Positions 5,423 through 11,920 of a stretch of 11,920 nucleotides of DNA are shown one piece after another. Within the stretch, counting starts at the first letter, position 1; every line of letters starts with the position of its first letter. The notes under the pieces are model-generated. The model did not search any database. It was not told the DNA's origin and worked only from the letters and a program-made list of their open reading frames with translations. Both the position numbers and the translations under genes were made by a program. Origin of the DNA: Planctomycetota bacterium (lineage in GTDB: Bacteria; Planctomycetota; Planctomycetia; Planctomycetales; Planctomycetaceae); NCBI GenBank assembly GCA_029977045.1, contig JAPOLP010000092.1:1-11920 (forward strand), read 5' to 3'.

Positions 5423-7924
5423 TCAAGGACAGGCAGCCAGGTAGCTGGTATCCGGCACGACCAGGCGCTCGGACATCTGTTCGATATTCGTGAAAGCCAC
5501 GGCGGCATCGAGTCGGTTTTCCGAGTGCGCTGCATCTCGCAGTGGATCGGCCAGTTGAGCGAGTGCCGGAAATCCTCCGCTACCAGCCGCACCTTTGAGC
5601 CAGTGGCCGATCTCGCGTTGTGCGTTCCAGTCATCAGCGTCGACAGCTGTCCGAAGCTCAACCAGCTTCGGCTGCAGGTGTTCGATGAACTCGGCCACAA
5701 GCTCGCGGAAGTCCGGGTCGTCCATCGGATGCGTCGATTCGATCGGGAATGAATCGCCGCCAGCGATGGCCGGTGTCGGCGTTGCGGTGTCAGTGTGTTG
5801 TTGCGACTCCGTCTGAGACCGAACTGGGGCAACGGAATTCACAAGGCTCAGGTCAAACGGTTCGCCACCGCCCAGGCCAGCCAGACTGTCCATGAGGTCC
5901 TCGGGGACGGTTCGGAAGACGTCCTGCTTTGATGTCGCGTTTGACGACGGAACGGCGAACGCTGTGTATTCAGCCACGCAGGTCAACAGGTCGTCCTGGT
6001 TGACGGGCTTCGTGAGATAGCCGTCGCATCCCGCCTTCAAGCACTTGTCCCGATCGCCGGCCATCGCGTGAGCCGTCAGAGCGACGACTGGCGTGTTGAC
6101 CCTCAGTTCGCGCAGACGCTGCGTTGCCAGGTATCCATCAAGGACGGGCATCTGCATGTCCATCAGGATGAGATCAAAGCTGTCTCGCGTTGCTTTGTCG
6201 ACGGCTTCCTGGCCGTTACAGGCTTCGACGATTGTCAGCCCCGTCCTGCTCAGCAGCAGGCGGATCAGACGCCGGTTCGTGTCTCCATCGTCGACCACCA
6301 GAATCCGGCCGCTCAGCTGAATCGCGTCGAGACTGTTGCGGTCCTGGTGGAAGCCCAGGCTATCGGACTTCGGCGGGCTGTCGACCAGCGAGTCCGGATC
6401 AATCGCACCGGCATCGATTTCGAGAGTGAAGCGGCTGCCTTCTTCTGGCTGGCTCTCGACTTTCAAACAGCCACCCAGAGCTTCAGCGAACCGCTTGCTG
6501 ATCGTCAGGCCGAGCCCCGTACCGCCGAACTGTCGCGTGACGGAATTGTCCGCCTGGCAGAACGGGTCGAAGATCGAGTCAATCTTGTCCTGCGGAATAC
6601 CAATGCCGCTGTCGATCACATCGACGACCAGGCGTGGCTCCTGATCAAGATCCAGCCGTGCATCGACGTGGACTCGACCGTACGGCGTGAACTTGACCGC
6701 GTTGCTGACCAGGTTCAGAACCAGTTGCCGCAGACGCGACGGGTCGGTGTGCACGGTCTCGCAGAATGGTCCCGTCCAGGTGTAGTCGAGCTTCAAATCC
6801 TTCTCGCCGGCTTTGACCCGCATGACCGATATCACCTCGGAGATGATCCGGTGCGGCGAGCAGTCGAGCATTTCGACCTGCAGATGGCCGGCTTCGATCT
6901 TCGAGAGATCGAGAATGTCGTTGATCAGGTTGAGCAGGTGCTTGCCGCTGGAGTGAACCGTCGCCAGGTAGTCGAGCCGCTCGGTCGGCGGCAATGAGTT
7001 GTCATCGCGCCGCAGAAGTTCGGAGAAGCCGATGATCGCATTGAGCGGCGTGCGGATTTCGTGGCTCATGTTGGCCAGAAACTCGCTTTTGGCTCGGTTG
7101 GCCGCCTGAGCCGCTTCGAGTGCCCTCGCCAGTTCGCTCGTCCGTTCGCGGACGCGTGCTTCCAGAGTCTGATTCGCCTGCGACAGTTGCGTTTCGGCGT
7201 CCTGAATTTGAGTCAGCATGCTGTTGAAGGCGTTGGACAGAACGCAGATCTCTCCGACACAGTCGGCAGCGTCAACTCGGAGCGAGTAGTCATTTTCCGC
7301 TGCGATCTCTTGAGCGACCTGAGCCATCCCAAGCAGCGGCCGCGAAATCGGACGCTGCAGAACAGTCGCAAGCACAATCGCCAATGCCAGAGCCGCCAGA
7401 CCGACGTAACCGGTTGCCTGTCGCGAGGCGAGAACCTGGCTGCGAACGCTGTCGTTGCTCGCCTTCAGATACAGAGTCCCGACTCGCTGGTCGGCTTCCG
7501 AAACCGGTTCGATCAGCACGACCCCGGATTCGGCTTCTGCGCAATATGAGTTCTCTACAGCAGTCAGCTGTCGGGCGCCAGGCCAGTTGACCGGACCGCT
7601 CGACGCCACGTACGACGCGAGCTGATTGCCCGTGTCGTCATACAGCGCGGCCTGCAGGACGTCTTCTTCGGACCGCAGTGACTGCAGCAGCTCTCGCGCG
7701 GAATCTGCGTCGCTGAACAGCACAACGGCCGAGCTGTTGAAGGCCAGCATCCGGGCCTGCGACTGCAGCCGGACCAGTTGAGCGTCCTGAGCACTGCGAG
7801 CGCTGCGAAAATGAAAGACGACGCTCGCCAGCAGGACTGACGCCAGGGCGGACAGTCCGGCGAGGAAGAGCAGCCGGCTTCTGATCGAAAGATTGGTGAT
7901 CGAGAGGTGTCTCAATGCCCGCAC
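5423..7924 (-). CDS. CHASE8-like/HAMP hybrid histidine kinase with REC and Hpt domains
   Basis: An 833-residue inner-membrane sensor kinase that starts with GTG (7922-7924); GGGA lies about 9-13 bases upstream. Domains in order: TM1 (about 17-38); a periplasmic domain (about 40-168) with A-R-M-L-A-F-N-S-S-A-V-V-L-F and an A-A-L-Y-D-D-T-G strand, as in CHASE8 sensors; TM2 (about 171-190); HAMP (about 190-243); coiled coil (about 240-280). The kinase core has phospho-accepting His288 in S-H-E-I-R-T-P-L-N, N-box Asn408, D-S-G-I-G-I-P at 438-444 and G-G-T-G-L-G-L at 467-473. The receiver domain (about 540-655) has D545/D546, Asp589, Thr617 and Lys639. The Hpt domain (about 735-820) has His774 in H-W-L-K-G. 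All phosphorelay residues are present, so a His-Asp-His relay to the REC-HD-GYP protein next door is likely. The CHASE8-type sensor plus a nearby YfiR gene suggests that YfiR modulates it. Confidence 0.93.
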   Translation of the reverse strand: MRALRHLSITNLSIRSRLLFLAGLSALASVLLASVVFHFRSARSAQDAQLVRLQSQARMLAFNSSAVVLFSDADSARELLQSLRSEEDVLQAALYDDTGNQLASYVASSGPVNWPGARQLTAVENSYCAEAESGVVLIEPVSEADQRVGTLYLKASNDSVRSQVLASRQATGYVGLAALALAIVLATVLQRPISRPLLGMAQVAQEIAAENDYSLRVDAADCVGEICVLSNAFNSMLTQIQDAETQLSQANQTLEARVRERTSELARALEAAQAANRAKSEFLANMSHEIRTPLNAIIGFSELLRRDDNSLPPTERLDYLATVHSSGKHLLNLINDILDLSKIEAGHLQVEMLDCSPHRIISEVISVMRVKAGEKDLKLDYTWTGPFCETVHTDPSRLRQLVLNLVSNAVKFTPYGRVHVDARLDLDQEPRLVVDVIDSGIGIPQDKIDSIFDPFCQADNSVTRQFGGTGLGLTISKRFAEALGGCLKVESQPEEGSRFTLEIDAGAIDPDSLVDSPPKSDSLGFHQDRNSLDAIQLSGRILVVDDGDTNRRLIRLLLSRTGLTIVEACNGQEAVDKATRDSFDLILMDMQMPVLDGYLATQRLRELRVNTPVVALTAHAMAGDRDKCLKAGCDGYLTKPVNQDDLLTCVAEYTAFAVPSSNATSKQDVFRTVPEDLMDSLAGLGGGEPFDLSLVNSVAPVRSQTESQQHTDTATPTPAIAGGDSFPIESTHPMDDPDFRELVAEFIEHLQPKLVELRTAVDADDWNAQREIGHWLKGAAGSGGFPALAQLADPLRDAAHSENRLDAAVAFTNIEQMSERLVVPDTSYLAACP

Positions 7925-8299
7925 GGTTCTGATTCCCAGTCAGGCCCAAAGTGGTGAAGCTCTGAGTTGCGTGATTCAATGGCCCGTCAGCCCAAAGCTA
8001 GGTCGGGACATGGCCACGTCTGACTGGTTTCGTTCGGCTGCCTTTCGTTTCAGTGAGATACCGCACGGGGCGTCTGAACGGCGATCCGCCCTAATGCGTT
8101 CTGAACGTTGAAGATACGCACTGTTTCTGTCCGCACGCGACGGTCTGGCGAATGAGCGACAAGCGCACTCCTCGCCGCGAGCGAAGCACCGATGGCTCTC
8201 CACAGACGCGTGATCGCTGACGATCGATCTGAATCGATTGCGCGGCTTTGACCTGAGACGCGAGAGAGTTCCAGCCTGCGGTCCCGCTGCTGGTCGACA
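7925..8299. other. Intergenic region (375 bases) upstream of the hybrid kinase
   Basis: The region lies between the stop of the second PQQ-type gene and the GTG of the kinase, both on the minus strand. It probably carries the end of the first transcript and the kinase promoter. No recognisable protein is encoded. The only notable structures are a dyad at 8223-8238 and a small GGCG-atc-CGCC hairpin at 8080-8090. No clear promoter was assigned. Confidence 0.55.
8223..8238. repeat. Perfect inverted repeat ATCGAT-ctga-ATCGAT
   Basis: Each 6-base arm is self-complementary and the two also pair with each other. The dyad lies about 60 bases past the PQQ-type stop and about 300 bases before the kinase start. 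It could be a weak transcript-end hairpin or a protein-binding site. No T-run follows on the minus strand. Confidence 0.35.
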
Positions 8300-9595
8300 C
8301 TAACCTCGCAAGTCGTAGCACAGCAGGTTGTCGCCCTCGCGGAGATACAGCTTTCCGTCGAGGATCACTGAGTGCGACCAGCTGGGCTGTGAATCGCTGC
8401 CGGGGATCTTCAGCAGCCCGGATTCCTCGTATCCGTCCGGCGTCGCCTTCACCAGAACCAGCGTGCCGTCGGAGTACCGGATGTAGAGATACCCGTCGGC
8501 AGCGACGACGTTCGCGGAACGCTTTCCGGAGCCACGCGACTGCCAGACGACTTTCCCCGTCATCAGCTCGGCACAGAACGGAGTGCCGCGATCGTCCGTG
8601 TCTCCGTAGAGGTGATCCCCAACCAGCACGATGCCGCCGTGTTTGTTCGCCAGTTTGTTGGTGACCGGGTAGACCTCTTCAACCGTGACGTCGCCATTGG
8701 CTCCAGCGACCTGACGCAGCAATGCTCCTCCTCGTCCATAGCCAGCGGCGAAGAAGACGAGATCACCGCGAACGATTGGAGTCGGGATGACGGCCGTCGT
8801 GCGGTCAATCTCGTAGCTCCACAGCAGTTTGCCGTCGTCAGCTCGAACACCCAGTGCTCCGCTGGCTGTCGTCTGAACGTAAACACGAGTGTTGCCAACC
8901 TGCGCAATCACGATTGACGAGTGTCCGGCACCACGGTCACCAGCACGAGCGGCGGACCAGACAAGGTCGCCCGTCAGCTTGTTAAGCGCGACCACCGTGT
9001 TCTTTTCCTTGCCCGGCGTGCAGATCAGCCGGTCACCGTCGATCGTGACCGATTCGCCGTACCCCCAGTTGTCGCCTTTGTTGCCATCGAAGTCGGCCTT
9101 CAGGTTCTTCCGCCACTTCTCGACGCCGTCCGTGCTGGCACAAACCAGGTCACCGTGCGGAGTCAGAACGTAAACCCGGTCACCGTCCACCGTCGGAGTG
9201 CTGCGTGATCCCTGCCAGTCGGGCGCTCCCTGGTCCCACGGGTTGCCGGTCTTTAACTTCCAGATCGGCGAGCCATCTTCCCGGCTGAAGCACAGCAGGA
9301 ACTCGCTGTTGTCTCCGTCGGCCAGCGAGGATCGGTCGCCGAGTGTGTAGATCCGGTCGCCAGCGATCGCGAGGCTCGAATACCCGCGTCCCGTCCCCTT
9401 TGCTTCCCACAGCAGCTTCGGCCCGCCTTCCGGCCACGAGGTCAGCAGCCCGGTATCCGGAGCCACCGCCGTCCGCTCAGCACCGCGAAATGTCGGCCAG
9501 TCACCGGCACGCAGGCTATCTGCCGAAACGGCCAGTCCGACCGCAGCCAGCACGGAGAGAGTCAACACACGGAGAGTCAGCGTCGAGAACTTCAT
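8300..9595 (-). CDS. Exported PQQ-type (BamB-like) beta-propeller protein, second copy
   Basis: A 431-residue protein with a Sec signal peptide (hydrophobic core about 7-23, cleavage probably after V-S-A at 25 or L-R-A at 30). The mature protein opens G-D-W-P-T-F-R-G, followed by R-T-A-V-A-P-D-T-G-L-L, which aligns directly with the gene at 1572-2834. Repeated propeller-blade motifs follow, for example S-T-P-T-V-D-G-D-R-V-Y, T-G-D-L-V-W, D-G-K-L-L-W-S-Y, and T-G-K-V-V-W near the end. It is presumably periplasmic or exported. Cofactor and substrate are unknown; PQQ-type names the fold, not proven PQQ binding. AAGG 8 bases before the ATG is a weak ribosome site. It lies 184 bases downstream of the sulfatase on the same strand, so co-transcription is possible but not shown. 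Confidence 0.9.
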   Translation of the reverse strand: MKFSTLTLRVLTLSVLAAVGLAVSADSLRAGDWPTFRGAERTAVAPDTGLLTSWPEGGPKLLWEAKGTGRGYSSLAIAGDRIYTLGDRSSLADGDNSEFLLCFSREDGSPIWKLKTGNPWDQGAPDWQGSRSTPTVDGDRVYVLTPHGDLVCASTDGVEKWRKNLKADFDGNKGDNWGYGESVTIDGDRLICTPGKEKNTVVALNKLTGDLVWSAARAGDRGAGHSSIVIAQVGNTRVYVQTTASGALGVRADDGKLLWSYEIDRTTAVIPTPIVRGDLVFFAAGYGRGGALLRQVAGANGDVTVEEVYPVTNKLANKHGGIVLVGDHLYGDTDDRGTPFCAELMTGKVVWQSRGSGKRSANVVAADGYLYIRYSDGTLVLVKATPDGYEESGLLKIPGSDSQPSWSHSVILDGKLYLREGDNLLCYDLRG

Positions 9596-9779
9596 TGTGG
9601 AAACCTTTGCGGAGATACAGCGCTGGGCAGGACGAGAGGTGGGACGCCGACGTCGAGCAGTGATCGATCAACGCGGCGTGAAGCAGGCTCAACTCCGGCA
9701 GCACGAGCGACACCTGACTGGCCAGGGAATGTCGCGGCTGGCGATCCAGTCTGCAAGTGGCCAGACCGAACGGCGTGAC

Positions 9780-11177
9780 TCAGTTTTTCCGCTCGACCGG
9801 ATCGCCGAATGCATCGACGAGAACTTTCGCAGCCGGGGAAACTGGTGGCCGCATTGTCTGGTCGATCACGCGTTGAAGCTTCGTGCGGGCAGCTTTTGCT
9901 TCGGCGGAAAGTTCGTCCGGATCGAGCGCGACTTCGCGGACGCCTTCGCCGCGAATGTCAAAAAAACGGCCATCGGAAAACAGCTTGTAGTTGTGGTCGA
10001 GTGCGAAGATGTGCCGCGAGTAGCGTTTCTTGTCCCAGCCTGGCCGCGGGTCGTACCAGAAGAAGGCCAAGTCACGTTTGGTGCCCGACTGATCCTTGAA
10101 CTGCGGTGCGAAGCTGACGCCGTCGTGCTGCCAGTCTTTCGGAATCTGCGTCCCGGCCAACTCGGCGAGCGTTGGCAGAAAGTCGGACGCGTCGATCAGA
10201 TCGGACGATGTTCTGCCGCCTTTGATCGCCGCTGGCCAGCGAGCGATCAACGGAACCCGGATGCCTGTCTGAGCCGGCGTTGCCTTGCCACCCTGAACGT
10301 CCTTGTCGCCGAGCTTCGATGTAATTCGCCGGTCCGTGCCGTTGTCTCCATAAAACAGAACGAGCGTGTTGTCCTTCAGGCCGAGCTTGTCGATGCCGTC
10401 AACAAACCGGCCGACGACCTTGTCCATGTAGGCGACCATGTCGGGAAAGTAGTCCGTGCTTTCGTCGAGCCGCTGGGCGGGATCGGCCCACTCTTCCGAG
10501 TCCGGCGTCGGCACCATCGGCCAGTGCGGCAGAGACATCGGGTAGTAGACGAACATCGGCTCGTCGCGGTGCCGCTGCATGAAGTCGAGAGCGAAGTCGA
10601 CCGAGATGTCCGGACCATACTTGCCGTCGGCGTGTTCCAGCTTCCCGTTCCGGTAGTACGTTGGGTTGGCGTAGCGCGAGCCCTTGTCCTCGGTGTGCCA
10701 CGAGTGGAACAGGCAGTGCTCCTCGAACCCGGCATCGGTCACTTTCATCCCGATGCCCCGCCGCCGAGCCGCATTCGGAAAGTCGGGAGGATCGTACGAC
10801 TGCAGTTGCCACTTGCCCGTGATGCAGGTCCGGTAGCCGGCGTCGCGAAGCAGATGCCCGAACGTTTTCGCCTGCGGATCGAGGATCCCGAAGCTGATCC
10901 AGTTGCGGTGGTTGTACCGCCCGGTCATCAGTTGCACGCGCGTCGGAGTGCACAGTGGCTGTGAATAAGCGTGCGTAAACCGCAGCCCCTCGGCGGCGAG
11001 CTGGTCGAGTCGCCGCGTTTGATACGACGTTCCACCGTAGCACTGCAGACACTCAAGCCCAAGATCGTCGGCCATGATCAGCACGATGTTCGGTCGCTCT
11101 GCCGCGACCAGACTCGAACGGGACAGACCGAGCTGAAACAGCAGGGTCAGAACACACAGCCAGACCGAACGTGGCAT
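9780..11177 (-). CDS. Secreted formylglycine-type sulfatase
   Basis: A 465-residue protein from the ATG at 11175-11177, chosen over the upstream in-frame ATG at 11202-11204 because GGAG lies 8 bases before it and the signal peptide starts there (likely cleavage after V-A-A). Alkaline-phosphatase-superfamily sulfatase features: P-N-I-V-L-I-M-A-D-D with metal ligands D37/D38, and the formylglycine motif C-T-P-T-R with Cys76, followed by L-M-T-G-R-Y. Further features are G-K-W at 121-123 (Lys122), L-P-H-W-P (His218), D-N-G (278-280) and G-G-K-A-T (Lys298). The usual G-K-W-H-L-G motif reads G-K-W-Q-L-Q here, so the expected active-site His is Gln124. The gene should hydrolyse sulfate esters, probably of sulfated glycans, but the substrate cannot be read from sequence. 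Activity needs a formylglycine-generating enzyme that is not encoded here. Length is normal for the family. Confidence 0.92.
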   Translation of the reverse strand: MPRSVWLCVLTLLFQLGLSRSSLVAAERPNIVLIMADDLGLECLQCYGGTSYQTRRLDQLAAEGLRFTHAYSQPLCTPTRVQLMTGRYNHRNWISFGILDPQAKTFGHLLRDAGYRTCITGKWQLQSYDPPDFPNAARRRGIGMKVTDAGFEEHCLFHSWHTEDKGSRYANPTYYRNGKLEHADGKYGPDISVDFALDFMQRHRDEPMFVYYPMSLPHWPMVPTPDSEEWADPAQRLDESTDYFPDMVAYMDKVVGRFVDGIDKLGLKDNTLVLFYGDNGTDRRITSKLGDKDVQGGKATPAQTGIRVPLIARWPAAIKGGRTSSDLIDASDFLPTLAELAGTQIPKDWQHDGVSFAPQFKDQSGTKRDLAFFWYDPRPGWDKKRYSRHIFALDHNYKLFSDGRFFDIRGEGVREVALDPDELSAEAKAARTKLQRVIDQTMRPPVSPAAKVLVDAFGDPVERKN

Positions 11178-11185
11178 TGAAATTG

Positions 11186-11189
11186 CTCC
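11186..11189 (-). promoter_or_regulatory. Ribosome binding site fixing the sulfatase start
   Basis: GGAG (minus strand) lies 8 bases before the ATG at 11175-11177, favouring it over the ATG 27 bases further upstream. Confidence 0.65.
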
Positions 11190-11223
11190 AGATCGAAGGG
11201 GCATACAGCAATGGAAAGCTTGC

Positions 11224-11290
11224 TGTAGTGGACAAGCCCGCGAGTCCCGAGGTCGGGAGGCAGGTGGGGCTCGTGGACTTGTCTACTACA
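11224..11290 (+). repeat. Long imperfect inverted repeat (25-base arms, 17-base loop)
   Basis: Arms at 11224-11248 and 11266-11290 pair over 25 positions. Read as plus-strand RNA this gives 21 Watson-Crick pairs, three G-U pairs and one C-A mismatch (11237/11277). Read as minus-strand RNA the same differences give three A-C mismatches and one G-U. An inner alternative hairpin (TCCCGA at 11245-11250, TCGGGA at 11253-11258) competes with the loop end of the long stem. It sits between the divergent sulfatase and Ppx/GppA genes, 46 bases upstream of the sulfatase ATG and 158 bases before the phosphatase ATG. It may be a leader RNA structure of the phosphatase gene, a small RNA, or a dispersed palindromic (REP/MITE-like) repeat. 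It has no T-run. Confidence 0.75.
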
Positions 11291-11343
11291 CAGGCGGTTT
11301 GACATCGCCTCGTCCGTTAATCTCTGCGGAATGATGGACGCTG

Positions 11344-11390
11344 AACTGGCAGGGTGAAAGCCGCAGCCGATAACTTCCGCAACTGGCAGG
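11344..11390 (+). repeat. Direct repeat of AACTGGCAGG, 37 bases apart
   Basis: Identical 10-base copies at 11344-11353 and 11381-11390 lie upstream of the Ppx/GppA start at 11449. They could be paired binding sites for a regulator. The spacing start to start is 37 bases (about 3.5 helical turns), so the sites would not lie on the same face of the helix. A chance match is possible. Confidence 0.35.
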
Positions 11391-11448
11391 ATTTTGAGCG
11401 ATCCAGCCCGCAGCTCTGATCGCCGACGACTACTTCTTAAGAAACGCA

Positions 11449-11920
11449 ATGAGCACTGGCACTCAGGAATCGAGCCTTTTCGCCGTTGATAATGACGCCG
11501 CTCTGCCTCCACCGCGACAGGTGGCCGTGATCGACATCGGCACGAGTGCGATCCGGCTGGCGATTGGCGAGATTCGCGGAGACGGTTCGATCCGAACGCT
11601 CGACACGCTGACGCAGCCGGTTGCCCTCGGAAAAGACACGTTCACCACCGGTCGGCTTAGCCGTGCGACGATCGAAAACGCGGTCCGCGTTCTGCGCAGT
11701 TACCGCGAGGTGCTGGACTCGTACGGAATCGCCGAACACGACGTCCGCTGCGTCGCGACCAGCTCCGTCCGCGAAGCTCAGAACCGACTGGCGTTCCGCG
11801 ACCGTCTCTACATCGCGACTGGCTTTCAGGTCGAGGCACTCGACACCGCTGAAGTCAGCCGTGTCACGTTTCTTGGAGTTCAGCCGACGCTGCAGGCCGA
11901 CCCGGAACTCGACCTCGCCC
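11449..11920 (+). CDS. Ppx/GppA family phosphatase, N-terminal part (cut off by the right edge)
   Basis: An ATG at 11449 opens a frame through the window edge (157 codons visible). After an approximately 23-residue leader, the actin-like ATPase-fold phosphate motif V-A-V-I-D-I-G-T-S-A-I-R-L appears at about 25-37, equivalent to the D-x-G-S-N motif of exopolyphosphatase and guanosine pentaphosphatase. Then V-R-C-V-A-T-S-S-V-R-E-A-Q-N-R (about 99-113) matches the family V-A-T-S-A-x-R-E-A-x-N block. Near the end come E-V-S-R-V-T-F-L-G-V and its preceding strand, where the family usually has E-E-A-R-x-x-Y-L-G-V. Members cleave polyphosphate and/or pppGpp in the cytoplasm; the exact substrate is open. 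The usual Ser-Asn is Thr-Ser and the usual Glu-Glu-Ala is Ala-Glu-Val, so one catalytic-region position may differ. The long inverted repeat at 11224-11290 lies in its putative leader. No strong ribosome site was seen. Confidence 0.9.
   Translation, partial: MSTGTQESSLFAVDNDAALPPPRQVAVIDIGTSAIRLAIGEIRGDGSIRTLDTLTQPVALGKDTFTTGRLSRATIENAVRVLRSYREVLDSYGIAEHDVRCVATSSVREAQNRLAFRDRLYIATGFQVEALDTAEVSRVTFLGVQPTLQADPELDLA

Noticed and set aside
6068..6997. 309-codon open frame on the plus strand opposite the hybrid kinase
   Set aside because: It lies wholly within the kinase coding region and its translation shows no family motif; it is an antisense shadow.
9597..10964. 455-codon open frame on the plus strand opposite the sulfatase
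   Set aside because: It is antisense to a gene with intact sulfatase catalytic motifs. The translation is Arg/Val-rich with no recognisable domain, as expected for the opposite strand of GC-rich coding DNA.
11224..11290. Intrinsic terminator reading of the long inverted repeat
   Set aside because: No T-run follows on either strand, and the element sits between divergent gene starts, where a terminator is not expected.
1..11920. CRISPR array, tRNA or rRNA genes, insertion sequence or prophage
   Set aside because: I found no regularly spaced direct repeats, no cloverleaf-like or rRNA-like stretch, and no transposase, integrase or phage-type protein in any reading frame.

Overview
The window most likely comes from a planctomycete (phylum Planctomycetota). 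Several traits together suggest this, though none proves it: secreted PQQ-type beta-propeller proteins that open with a W-P-x-(W/F)-R-G motif, a secreted formylglycine-type sulfatase, a lipoprotein ending in a cysteine-rich YHS-like domain, a YfiR-family protein beside a large hybrid kinase, and a moderately GC-rich sequence with mostly single-gene transcription units and sizeable gaps. I cannot name the genus from sequence alone.

Layout. Positions 1-86 (minus) hold the start of an ORF that runs off the left edge. A lipoprotein with a C-terminal YHS/TRASH-like Cys domain follows (150-1142, minus). A 429-base divergent gap with hairpins leads to a secreted PQQ-type propeller protein (1572-2834, plus). 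This converges on a minus-strand signalling block, which in transcription order is a CHASE8-like/HAMP hybrid histidine kinase with REC and Hpt domains (7924-5423), a REC-HD-GYP response regulator (5341-4004) and, after a 485-base non-coding gap, a periplasmic YfiR-family protein (3518-2889). Upstream of the kinase is a second PQQ-type propeller gene (9595-8300, minus), preceded by a sulfatase (11177-9780, minus). A 271-base divergent region with a long imperfect inverted repeat separates the sulfatase from a Ppx/GppA phosphatase gene (11449 onward, plus), which is cut off by the right edge.

How the genes may work together. The clearest functional group is YfiR + CHASE8-type kinase + HD-GYP regulator. 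In Pseudomonas, YfiR is a periplasmic repressor of YfiN, whose CHASE8-HAMP sensor drives a GGDEF cyclase. Here the similar sensor half is fused to a full phosphorelay kinase, and the neighbouring regulator carries a c-di-GMP phosphodiesterase-type HD-GYP domain. I infer a rewired Yfi-like envelope-to-c-di-GMP circuit with phosphotransfer as output. The PQQ proteins, sulfatase and lipoprotein look like separate envelope or exported functions; nothing in the sequence ties them to the signalling genes beyond adjacency.

No tRNA, rRNA, CRISPR array, transposase or integrase was recognised.
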